A stretch of DNA of 64,000 bases from Pedobacter sp. ISL-64. GTDB lineage: Bacteria; Bacteroidota; Bacteroidia; Sphingobacteriales; Sphingobacteriaceae. Under the pieces are notes generated by a model. The model was not told the origin of the DNA. It did no database searches and saw only the letters and a program-made list of their open reading frames with translations. Location of the stretch: positions 277,625-341,624 of the forward strand of contig NZ_JAGGPU010000008.1 of NCBI RefSeq assembly GCF_018613605.1, written 5' to 3'. Shown in pieces: positions 8,816 through 17,297 of this stretch (the stretch's first letter is position 1; every line of letters starts with the position of its first letter). The position numbers and the translations under genes are program-made.

Positions 8816-10432
8816 TTATATATCCCGATGACTAAAATGCCTGCGAAGTTTTTCTTCTTCCAGATCAAGCAGCTCTAGTTGTTCTCTAATCAGCTCATCA
8901 TTAATCTGCTCTTTTTTATTTAGTCCTTTCAATAAAATACGCTGCTCAGCCATAATATCTTCAAGTGCAATGCGATAGTCGTGATAAAAGCCGTCAGACC
9001 TTGAAATGTTTTCTTCTTTTTCCCAATCTCTCAACAACTCCATTTCTGCCTCAATGCGAATTTTTATCGATCTGATCATATCGTTATGCAATAAGGCATC
9101 GTGATACCTTTCATCCAAGATTTTAAGCGATAACATGGATAATTTCTTTCTCACCATTTGTTTTTGTTGCTCGAAAGGAACAGTATAATCCGGATCGGGC
9201 ATATCTACCCATTTTATCAATGCGGGCAAGGTTAAACCTTGCAAAACTAAAGTAACCAATATTACACTAAAAGTGATAAACAAGATTAAGTTACGCTGAG
9301 GAAAAGCTTCACCTGATTTTAATGCGACCGGAATAGAAAGCGCTGCAGCCAAAGAAACTACTCCTCTCATGCCTGCCCAGCCAAAAAGCAGGGGCGCTTT
9401 CAAGCTTGGATTGGGATCGGCAGTGGTAATATAACGACTAATGAAACGTGTAAAGTATAAAGCACCATAGGTACTGGCTAACCTCGTAACAATTAAAACC
9501 GCGCAAATAATGGCACTATAACGGATGGCTGGTAAAAGCCCATCGTTGCCCAAACCACGAATAATTACCGGAAACTCTAAGCCAATTAACAAGAAAACAA
9601 AGCCATTCAGCACAAAAGCTACCGCTTCCCAAACATTTATACCCTGCAACCTGCTTCGGTGGGTAAGAATCTGGTCTCTGCGGGCCGAAAGAAACAAACC
9701 ACCACTTACTACAGCCAATACACCAGAAAACCCAAACTCCTCTGCGGTTATGTACATTACATATGGCGTTAAAAAAGTAAGGATAATATCAATATTTGTA
9801 GTGGTTGGCAACCATCTGTGCAAAGCATAAAAAACTAAGGCCACTGCAATTCCGACCAAAATTCCCATTACAATAACAATTACAAAATTACCAGCAGCCT
9901 TACTAAACACGAAACTTCCTGTCATTACTGCGGCTAAAGCAAAGCGGAACACCACTAAACTGGATGCATCGTTTAGTAAACTTTCGCCTTCCAATATTGT
10001 GGTGAGCCTTTTGGGCACTTTAACATTTTTAAGTATGGCTGATGCTGATACCGCATCTGGCGGAGAAATAATTCCACCCAACAAAAAACCCAGGGCCCAT
10101 GTAAAACCCGGAATCAGGCTTTGAGAAATTAGCGCAACAATACTAGAGGTAAGAATAACAATTGGAAAAGCAAAACTGCTGATTACCCTACGCCACTTCC
10201 AGAAATCTTTCCATGAAGTATTCCAAGCAGCTTCATACAACAATGGAGGTAAAAAGATTACAAAAATGAGTTCTGGTTCAATCTCAATATTACGAAGTAC
10301 TGGTAAAAAACTTAAGGCTAAACCTGCAATTACCAATAAAATAGGATATGCCACACGGATTTTTTGTGCGAGCATTACCACAAACAGAATAATTGCAAGC
10401 AAGAAAGCGTATTGTATAATCAGCTGGTGCAT
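8816..10432 (-). CDS. Na+/H+ antiporter, CPA1 family
   Basis: Inner-membrane cation/proton antiporter of 538 residues starting at 10432 (Met-His-Gln-Leu), where the first membrane segment begins; an extension to 10483 is possible but adds a polar leader. About twelve transmembrane segments are followed by a cytoplasmic tail of roughly 120 residues rich in Glu, Arg and Lys. The CPA1 ion-binding motif is present in EGESLLNDASSLVVFR, with the Asn-Asp pair. Expected role is Na+ extrusion and pH balance. It is transcribed away from the DISM-type gene next to it. Confidence 0.88.
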   Translation of the reverse strand: MHQLIIQYAFLLAIILFVVMLAQKIRVAYPILLVIAGLALSFLPVLRNIEIEPELIFVIFLPPLLYEAAWNTSWKDFWKWRRVISSFAFPIVILTSSIVALISQSLIPGFTWALGFLLGGIISPPDAVSASAILKNVKVPKRLTTILEGESLLNDASSLVVFRFALAAVMTGSFVFSKAAGNFVIVIVMGILVGIAVALVFYALHRWLPTTTNIDIILTFLTPYVMYITAEEFGFSGVLAVVSGGLFLSARRDQILTHRSRLQGINVWEAVAFVLNGFVFLLIGLEFPVIIRGLGNDGLLPAIRYSAIICAVLIVTRLASTYGALYFTRFISRYITTADPNPSLKAPLLFGWAGMRGVVSLAAALSIPVALKSGEAFPQRNLILFITFSVILVTLVLQGLTLPALIKWVDMPDPDYTVPFEQQKQMVRKKLSMLSLKILDERYHDALLHNDMIRSIKIRIEAEMELLRDWEKEENISRSDGFYHDYRIALEDIMAEQRILLKGLNKKEQINDELIREQLELLDLEEEKLRRHFSHRDI

Positions 10433-10511
10433 ATAATTTTGGGCTTGGTCTAAAATACAAATTTGAAGCGAATGCCAAACCATTAACGTGATGTTCTTTT
10501 TTCAGATAAAA

Positions 10512-10541
10512 TTTGGAATTTCTATTATAAAGCTATAATTT
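10512..10541 (+). promoter_or_regulatory. Bacteroidota-type promoter before the 7TM-DISM gene
   Basis: TTTG (10512-10515), an 18-base spacer, then TATAATTT (10534-10541) resembles the Bacteroidota sigma-A consensus (TTTG, about 19 bases, TAnnTTTG). It lies 47 bases before the ATG of the downstream gene. Confidence 0.4.
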
Positions 10542-10587
10542 CTCCCCTGTAATAAGTCATCCCAGCTTTTTTACATTGGTTTAATTA

Positions 10588-12174
10588 ATGAAGACCATTT
10601 TTATTCTTATTGCTTTTTTGATAAAAAGCAGTCTTTGCGTAGCTCAACCGGTGATCCGGGTGGAGAAACAAACTTTTGTTAACATTGGCAAAGCAGGATA
10701 CTTTTGGCAGGACACGCTCGAAACAACATCTTTTGAAAAGGTAGTGCAATTTAAGCCAGAACGTTTTTCAAAAGGTAAGTCAGCAATTTTTAACGGTGGC
10801 ACCAGCGGAAAAGTATGGTGGATGAAGTTCCGTTTTAAAAATAACAACCAAACTACTCCCTATCTATTTATCGATTATGCAAACATCGATTCTATTACCG
10901 TATTTTATCGCGATGAACGCGGGATGATAAATCAGATAAGTGCTGGCATGCTCAACCTGAAACAAAATGATAACATTCTGGGTACCGGCTATGTATTTCC
11001 TTTAAAGCAGGTAAAAACACCAATTGGCGAAGTGTATGTAAGAATGCGGGCGATGAATACTTTACTTGTCCCCGTTAAGCTTGTTACCGAATCGGTATTA
11101 AACCATGCTTTATTTAAAGCACATAGCGTGCAACCTATTTATATGGGCATCGCATTGATGATTCTCATTTTTCATGTTTTTATGTACGTTGTTACACGGA
11201 ATAAGCTCTTTGCGCTTTATATAGCGCGGATAATTTTGCTTTATTTCATTGTAATGGTCTGTTATCTGCAAGGTTATAGCTTATTGCTAAGCCCTTTGAT
11301 AGCCAGGTTTATTTTAGTGCATGCCCATTTTTTTATTGCCGCTGGTTACATTGCTACGATTCTGTTTAACAGTTATTTTTTAAAACTTAAACGCCAACTT
11401 CCGCAATTCAATAAATTCTTCAAGGTGTTAATGTTTGGATGGGGTTTAATCCTAATCTGCTCTTTATGGGATGCAAGAAGCATCACCAATGTACTTACAC
11501 ATGTTTTATTTTTATTAACCTCATTACTTTTTCTGTTCAGTAGCATTAAAGTGATTATCATCCGCGGTTATGCCAAAAAAAATCCTCTTATCTGGTGTTA
11601 CGTACTGGGATGGATCCCCGTGGCCTTGATTTCTATTTACCTTGTTTTTTGTTTATCGGAGTTAATACCCTTTCAATCTTACAGTTATAATTTACTCACT
11701 TTAGCTGGCATAATTGAAGGAGTGCTCATCAGCCTCGGTCTTTATAGCCAACGATTAAGGTTATTAACGCGGCATAATGCGCATTTTCGGAGGCAACGTA
11801 TTCTGCTTCAGGAACAGATGGAAGGTTACCGTAAACAGCTCGATGCAAAAACAGAAAAACCTGTTGAACATTTTTCTTTAAAAGCACTTATCGAACTTGC
11901 ACACGCCAGAGACCCTTCATTTATGAAACGGTTTAGCGAGGCTGAATCTACCTTTATCGAAAGATTAATTCAGATTTCACCACAACTACTACCTGCTGAG
12001 TTAACACTTTGTGCTTACATCATGTTAAATTTTGATACTAAAGAAATTGCCCGAACCTGCAAACTTAGTGTACGTGCTGTAGAAAGCCGCAAATATAGAA
12101 TTCGTAAAAAACTGGGGATAGATGGCGAAACAAATATGCACGCTTGGATGTTAGATCTCACTAAATCGTCCTAA
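10588..12174 (+). CDS. 7TM-DISM membrane sensor with C-terminal helix-turn-helix
   Basis: A 528-residue one-protein sensor/regulator. A signal peptide (about 1-20) precedes an extracytoplasmic beta-rich domain resembling 7TMR-DISMED2 (about 40-165), seven hydrophobic segments (about 185-390), a charged coiled-coil-like stretch (about 395-430), and a LuxR/GerE-like HTH (about 465-522) around EIARTCKLSVRAVESRKYRI. The DISM part would sense carbohydrate or other small ligands outside the inner membrane. A DNA-binding domain tethered directly to a 7TM receptor would let it regulate without phosphotransfer. Targets are not evident, but the 550-base gene-free stretch after it holds repeated TGCGTA motifs. 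Confidence 0.8.
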   Translation: MKTIFILIAFLIKSSLCVAQPVIRVEKQTFVNIGKAGYFWQDTLETTSFEKVVQFKPERFSKGKSAIFNGGTSGKVWWMKFRFKNNNQTTPYLFIDYANIDSITVFYRDERGMINQISAGMLNLKQNDNILGTGYVFPLKQVKTPIGEVYVRMRAMNTLLVPVKLVTESVLNHALFKAHSVQPIYMGIALMILIFHVFMYVVTRNKLFALYIARIILLYFIVMVCYLQGYSLLLSPLIARFILVHAHFFIAAGYIATILFNSYFLKLKRQLPQFNKFFKVLMFGWGLILICSLWDARSITNVLTHVLFLLTSLLFLFSSIKVIIIRGYAKKNPLIWCYVLGWIPVALISIYLVFCLSELIPFQSYSYNLLTLAGIIEGVLISLGLYSQRLRLLTRHNAHFRRQRILLQEQMEGYRKQLDAKTEKPVEHFSLKALIELAHARDPSFMKRFSEAESTFIERLIQISPQLLPAELTLCAYIMLNFDTKEIARTCKLSVRAVESRKYRIRKKLGIDGETNMHAWMLDLTKSS

Positions 12175-12725
12175 ATAATATACGAAAATAGGTTACTTTT
12201 TCTTTGCCTTTATTTCAACAATAAATTAGCAAAAACCACTTAACGTGCTTTACTACAACAACTTGAACACCTGTGCGTAGAAATGCGTATTACCAAGAAC
12301 AACCTGCCGCACCCTCTTTGCATATAGCTATTTAGAGTGCACACGGTGCGATACCGTTTTTTAACCAAACAGACTTAATTGCTTTTTGTCTGGGTTGTAC
12401 TTATATTTTTAGCCATGTCGACAGAAACGGTCTTTTCCGGGATGATTTGTTACACGCCTGGCGGCATGGTTTATTTAAAACGCTAATTCATCAAAAGCTA
12501 TATATAATGAACCGAATACCAATTACATTTTATTTTACTACCTGAAATACAAACATTTAAAATTGGTGCGTATTACTGCGTAGACAAAAATTTTGATAAT
12601 CTTTAAATGCTCTATTTCTTTGTCCCTATCCTTAAACGAAAAATTTTAAAACATTGCTGTACCGCAGGAGATCTAAACAGGGGACGGTTTAGCCTTCTGC
12701 GCAAACAGCATCTGGAAAACCAACC
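12175..12725. other. Gene-free stretch with repeated TGCGTA motifs
   Basis: No reading frame here is convincing. Two clusters of TGCGTA occur, at 12274-12290 and 12567-12583; each has one TGCGTATTAC and one TGCGTAG, in opposite order. The second half should hold the promoter for the small gene at 12726. Confidence 0.4.
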
Positions 12726-13043
12726 ATGAAACCGAATAACACCCCTACCAAAATTATTGAAAGCATCCAAGAATTTTACAATGGCAGAGATCCCGAAGAA
12801 ATTTATACAGCTTTAGAAATTGATAAAAATTGTTTTGAAAGCTGGATTAGAGATTTTGGGGGTATTGCCAATGAGCTTTTGGAGCTGCGAGATGAAAACG
12901 ATAGCCTAAGAACGATGTTTACCAATTTAAGCCTGGTAAACCAGAGCCTGCGCAATTCTCTTGATAGCCTCACCAGAACAGACTCGAAAATATTTGAGTT
13001 ATTGCTTAAAAAGCGAGGTACTGGCAATCTTAGCTTTCCTTAA
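12726..13043 (+). CDS. Small IS3 OrfA-like HTH/coiled-coil protein
   Basis: A 105-residue protein. Residues about 8-45 look like the N-terminal HTH of IS3/IS407-group OrfA transposase subunits, with the typical Trp-then-Gly-Gly stretch (SWIRDFGGIANEL). Residues about 50-85 form a leucine-rich coiled coil that aligns by eye with the OrfA zipper (RLKxxxADLxLxNxxLK type). No OrfB (DDE) gene follows, and no terminal inverted repeats are obvious. The next gene, 16 bases downstream, is a receiver-domain protein. It may be a domesticated DNA-binding protein; a plain hypothetical protein is the cautious call. Confidence 0.6.
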   Translation: MKPNNTPTKIIESIQEFYNGRDPEEIYTALEIDKNCFESWIRDFGGIANELLELRDENDSLRTMFTNLSLVNQSLRNSLDSLTRTDSKIFELLLKKRGTGNLSFP

Positions 13044-13059
13044 TTAATAACACGAAGAA

Positions 13060-13389
13060 ATGTTCTCTTTATCCCAACCAAAAATATTAATTATTGAAGA
13101 TCACCCTGCAACACTTGATGCTATAAAGATGATCTTCGAATTTGAAGGATACATTACGATGGATCTTTCCAACGCGATTGATTTACACACCAAGGTTGCT
13201 GCCTTCCAACCTGATATTATTTTAATCGATATTTTGTTGGGCATGACCGACGGGCGGGCCATATGCACAGAATTAAAGTTATCGGCACATGGTTCCATTC
13301 CTATCCTACTCATGTCATCGCGAAATGGCATCCATAATAGCGCTTATTACAAAACGCATTGGGATGATTACATAGAAAAACCCTTTTAA
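13060..13389 (+). CDS. Stand-alone response-regulator receiver domain, ended by an in-frame stop
   Basis: A CheY-like receiver of 109 residues. The acidic pair Glu13-Asp14, phospho-acceptor Asp57, Ser86 and the invariant Lys107 in EKPF are all present. The stop TAA at 13387-13389 falls exactly where receivers continue into helix alpha-5. Directly after it the same frame reads on for 19 residues (Met-Glu-Ala-Ile-Ile-Gln-Arg-Val...) with the pattern of a normal alpha-5 helix, to a TAA at 13447-13449. The gene was therefore probably 129 residues, and a single base change such as GAA to TAA shortened it. No output domain is present. It appears to be co-transcribed with the OrfA-like gene. Confidence 0.8.
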   Translation: MFSLSQPKILIIEDHPATLDAIKMIFEFEGYITMDLSNAIDLHTKVAAFQPDIILIDILLGMTDGRAICTELKLSAHGSIPILLMSSRNGIHNSAYYKTHWDDYIEKPF

Positions 13390-13459
13390 ATGGAAGCCAT
13401 TATTCAAAGGGTTCGGATGCTTTTATCAAAAAAAGCCCAACAAGATTAATGATTTATGC

Positions 13460-14332
13460 TCAACCAAAAAGATCGCTGCTCAGGTAGCGGTCTCCCCGAT
13501 CGCAGGCGATAAAAACAATGGTTCCTTTATCTAGTTCACCAGCAAGCTTCAAAGCAGCTGCGCAGGCACCGCCAGAGCTCATGCCTGCAAACAAACCTTC
13601 TTCTTTAGCCATTCTTCTCGACATTAAGGTTGCTTCTTCCTGCGCAATATCCATTATCCGATCTACCCGTAGCGGATCGAATATTTTTGGTAGATATTCT
13701 TCTGGCCAACGCCTGATACCTGGAATAGAAGAGCCCTCAGTAGGCTGACAGCCTACAATCTGAATATTATTATCTTTTTCCTTAAAAAATCGGGAGCAGC
13801 CCATAATGGTTCCCGTTGTTCCCATAGAACTTACAAAATGCGTAATCTGCCCCTCTGTATCTCTCCATATTTCTGGTCCGGTTGTTTTATAATGAGCCAG
13901 GTAATTATCAGGGTTTGCAAATTGATTTAATAAAAAATATCCCTTTGAAACGCCTTTTTCTTCCGCATAATCCCTGCATTCTTCTATACTTTCTAACAGG
14001 GTTACTTTTGCACCAAAGGCTTCCATTGTTACCTTACGTTCGCGTGTAGAATTGGCTGGCATAACCAGTTCAATTTCTAAATTATATAAACTTGCAATCA
14101 TAGCCAATGCAATTCCGGTATTACCACTTGTGGCCTCTACCAGTTTAGTTCCAGGAGTTATATCCCCACGTTCTATCGCACTTCTGATCATATTAAGCGA
14201 AGCTCTGTCTTTAACACTACCGCCCGGATTGTTTCCCTCTAATTTGGCAAATACCCTTACCGCCGGATTAATATTCAGCTTTTGAAGTTCAGCCATTGGC
14301 GTATTTCCGATCAGATCGATTATTCCTGCCAT
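13460..14332 (-). CDS. cysM: Cysteine synthase (O-acetylserine sulfhydrylase), CysM type
   Basis: PLP enzyme of 290 residues making L-cysteine from O-acetylserine and sulfide. The PLP lysine is Lys41 in GGSVKDR, the substrate loop is TSGNTG (about 69-74), and the phosphate-binding glycine loop is GTTGT (about 170). The segment EGSSIPGIRRWP is closer to CysM than to CysK, and the short length also fits. It starts 12 bases after cysE, so the two form a cysteine biosynthesis operon. Confidence 0.93.
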   Translation of the reverse strand: MAGIIDLIGNTPMAELQKLNINPAVRVFAKLEGNNPGGSVKDRASLNMIRSAIERGDITPGTKLVEATSGNTGIALAMIASLYNLEIELVMPANSTRERKVTMEAFGAKVTLLESIEECRDYAEEKGVSKGYFLLNQFANPDNYLAHYKTTGPEIWRDTEGQITHFVSSMGTTGTIMGCSRFFKEKDNNIQIVGCQPTEGSSIPGIRRWPEEYLPKIFDPLRVDRIMDIAQEEATLMSRRMAKEEGLFAGMSSGGACAAALKLAGELDKGTIVFIACDRGDRYLSSDLFG

Positions 14333-14344
14333 ATTTTAATATAT

Positions 14345-15157
14345 TTAATTGGTTTCTTTATGGTTTCTAATGGTAATTATTGGAGAATGATAAGCCGTAG
14401 AAAAAGCTGGGATACTTTCAGTAAGCCATACGTTTCCTCCGATGATACTATCGTGCCCAATGGTGGTTTCGCCGCCCAGTATGGTTGCCCCAGAATAGAT
14501 TACTACCCTATCTTCTACTGTTGGATGGCGTTTGCTGCCTGCTAATGTTTTTTTAACACTCAAAGCACCAAGTGTTACCCCTTGATAAAGTTTCACATAA
14601 CGGCCTATTGTACTCGTTTCGCCAATAACAATGCCAGTTCCATGATCAATATGGAAGTACTCGCCTATACTGGCCGCAGGATGGATATCGATACCTGTTT
14701 TAGAATGGGCATATTCGGTAAGAATTCTTGGAACCAGCGGTATACCGAAATTATAAAGCATATGGGCAATTCTGTAGAAACAGATGGCATAAAAACCCGG
14801 ATAGGTTCTAATTACCTCAAACCTGCTCTGTGCAGCCGGATCGCCTTCATAAATGGCGACTATATCGGTGTTCAATACACGGTAAAGCGCTGGAAGTTCT
14901 TCAAAAAACTGACCTGCTGCATTTTTACATTCGCTATTTTTAAGCTTACAACTGGCCGATATGATATCATAAAGTTCAAGTTCCAAAATGGCAACATATT
15001 CCTTTACATCTATAATTGTTGAAAATGCTTTAGGAGAATTTTCAGGAAAAAGCACTTGAATTAGTTTTTCTGCCCAAAGGGATATCACTTCATTGGGTGG
15101 AATATTTGGTTGTTCAAGAGGATTCTTAATAATTTGTTCAAAAAAATGGTCTTCCAT
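14345..15157 (-). CDS. cysE: Serine O-acetyltransferase
   Basis: Transfers acetyl from acetyl-CoA to L-serine, the step before CysM. The 270-residue protein has an N-terminal helical region (about 1-150) and a C-terminal left-handed beta-helix made of hexapeptide repeats, with HPAASIGEYFHIDHGTG (about 178-194) holding the catalytic His and Asp. The family usually forms trimers or hexamers. It is the first gene of the cysE-cysM pair. Confidence 0.93.
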   Translation of the reverse strand: MEDHFFEQIIKNPLEQPNIPPNEVISLWAEKLIQVLFPENSPKAFSTIIDVKEYVAILELELYDIISASCKLKNSECKNAAGQFFEELPALYRVLNTDIVAIYEGDPAAQSRFEVIRTYPGFYAICFYRIAHMLYNFGIPLVPRILTEYAHSKTGIDIHPAASIGEYFHIDHGTGIVIGETSTIGRYVKLYQGVTLGALSVKKTLAGSKRHPTVEDRVVIYSGATILGGETTIGHDSIIGGNVWLTESIPAFSTAYHSPIITIRNHKETN

Positions 15158-15375
15158 AACTGGTGGTTATACCTGCCCGATCTGCTCATCGACTAGGTAT
15201 ATAGATTTAATCGCTAAATGTAAGTTTTGTTTTTTTAAACCAAAACAACTGGCGCATTTTTATGATAAAAATTGCTCGACAATAACAATAAAATTCATGA
15301 ATATAGCTTTTAGACAGAATTATCAGTAAAATCAAGCCTTAGAAGGTAAATCTGGAAACACATCAGCTACCAAGC

Positions 15376-17258
15376 TTATTTATTTTTCGGCCAACTGGTT
15401 ATCGGTTTAGCAGAAAAGTTCTTTTGTGATGGTTTCCCCGCATCTAGAAAAACTGATATGGCCTGTTCACTATCAGCTTTGAGCCTTACTTCGAATCCTA
15501 CAATAGAAGTCCCCGGGTTTTTAGCATCATAATCGGTTACCGGATCTGTTGACCAGGTTTTCATTTTAACTTCGCTTTTGGTATCTACAAAGAGATAACA
15601 TTTTTTGTTTTTATAACTTAATTCGATGGTATGCTTATCAATAATGTGTACCGTAGCAGGTGTAACCATCGACCACCGAAGGGTTACATCAGTGTTTCCT
15701 ACGGTTATTTCATCGCGGATCTGCACCGTTTTTTTATTGATCAAGGCCACCCCTCTAATTGATTTTTTTAGTTTACCAGCATATAAGCTACTCAGATCGG
15801 CAACAGCATTCATAAACAGGCCATTATTAGCGCTGCTAATGAAAGCAGCATTGCCCTTAACAAGCTGAAAAGTACTATCAATTGAAAGGGTATTGTGTGC
15901 GAGATTATTATAGCGGAATATTTTCCAGCGCTGTGAATTTTGTTTAGTATCCCAAAGATTAATACCCTTCGATTCGAGCGATTCATATTCCTGCATTCCA
16001 AAATCCATGGCCCAACGCACCCCTTGCGATTCCATGATGAAAGAGCCTACATCCATATGACCATGACTAACGCCGGGTGAGCCACCTTTAAAGCCCACAA
16101 AAGTAGCCAGCGGATCTGTCCACGAACTCCGCATCAAAGCAACTGGATTAGGACCATTTCCGATCCAAAAGTGTGCAGTTTTAGGCTGAATGTTATTAAG
16201 CGATAGTTTTGCTCCCCACAACATTGCCGATGGCAGTAATCTATTCTGTAATGACATTTGTTCATCAAGCTGTTTTTTAGTCACCGAAAGTAAACCAGGG
16301 TCATTCAGTTTTGATGCAAACCAAAAAAGTGCAGGATTAAATTCAGCCACTGCCCTGCTATCTGAATAATTAAAAGGTTTTCCTGAAGGAGCGGTCACAT
16401 TAGCCAGATAATCAGCTGTTTTAAGGAACCCTGGCTGAGCGCTTAAATTAAAATCCTGATGAAAAACACCTTCTAAAGCACTGATAAACATTACATTAAA
16501 AGAAGTGCCGTATTCCCAATATCCATAACCTTCCGGATAAGCACCATCGGGTCCATATTGTTGCATGGGTAGGATTATACTTTTTATTGCCCGGTTAATC
16601 AGTTTCGCCGATAAGGCCGGGTGCTCTTCGAAAGTAGCTATTGCACCAAACGAGATGCCCGCATTACAAACCTGATTCCAGTTATTGGTAACATTTAACC
16701 AGTTATTATACCTTTTGTCAGTTGAAGGCTGTATTCCCTTTTCGAGAATGGCAAGGGCAACTATACTTCTGGTTGATTGGGGTAAATCTTGATATAACCA
16801 ATCGTAACCTATTGATAAAGCCATTGTCATTTCACCTACATCAAGAAAATGGCTTGGATTCCAATCTTTAAAACCAGAAACTGCAAGCAGTTCTTTTTCT
16901 GCCCTGGCTACATATTTTTTATCATGGTTAAGCCTAAAAGCATAAGAGAGGTAATAAATCCTTTAAGTGCTTCTCTTGATACATCAAGCAAACGTTTGCC
17001 GATCATCACCCGTTCTAATACGGGTTTATTTAAAACATGATCTGCTTCTGATATTATGGCTTGGTGGATTTGTTTAAACTTCGCATCACGCTTTACATTT
17101 TTCAAGATCTGTTCTTCAAGCTCATGGCTTATCAATAACCTTGGATGCGAAGGCATCTTAAAAGTCGAATCAATTTCCTTGTTTTGCCCTACTGCAAACG
17201 TTGAGCAAAACAAGGTTATGATGGTACATATAATTGTGATAAGCTGATTTTTTTTCAT
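15376..17258 (-). pseudogene. Heparinase II/III-family polysaccharide lyase, split by a frameshift
   Basis: Two reading frames make one gene. The 5' part (16908-17258) has a signal peptide and the start of the alpha/alpha-toroid; the 3' part (15376-16830 from its first ATG) has the rest of the toroid and the C-terminal beta-sandwich. The 3' frame stays open upstream to about 16962 and encodes residues that continue the 5' part naturally (IYYLSYAFRLNHDKKY, then DWNPSHFLDVGEM). The frames meet at about 16960-16965 on minus-strand CTTAAAGG; one extra A would restore one protein of about 627 residues. The HGHMDVGSF motif, typical of the lyase catalytic region, is intact. The enzyme would have acted on uronic-acid polysaccharides in the periplasm. 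A recent mutation or a homopolymer sequencing error would look the same. Confidence 0.85.
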
Positions 17259-17297
17259 GGGCCATGGATCACCACTCTCAAATTTTATAGTGAGAAA

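Noticed and set aside
12415..12486. 23-codon frame starting ATGTCGACAG
   Set aside because: Very short, no hydrophobic or conserved pattern, no clear promoter or terminator.
12726..13043. Complete IS3 insertion sequence
   Set aside because: No OrfB, no terminal inverted repeats and no target duplication could be seen; only the OrfA-like protein is present.
16849..17040. Plus-strand frame overlapping the heparinase break
   Set aside because: It is antisense to a region that reads as conserved lyase sequence on the minus strand and has no features of its own.
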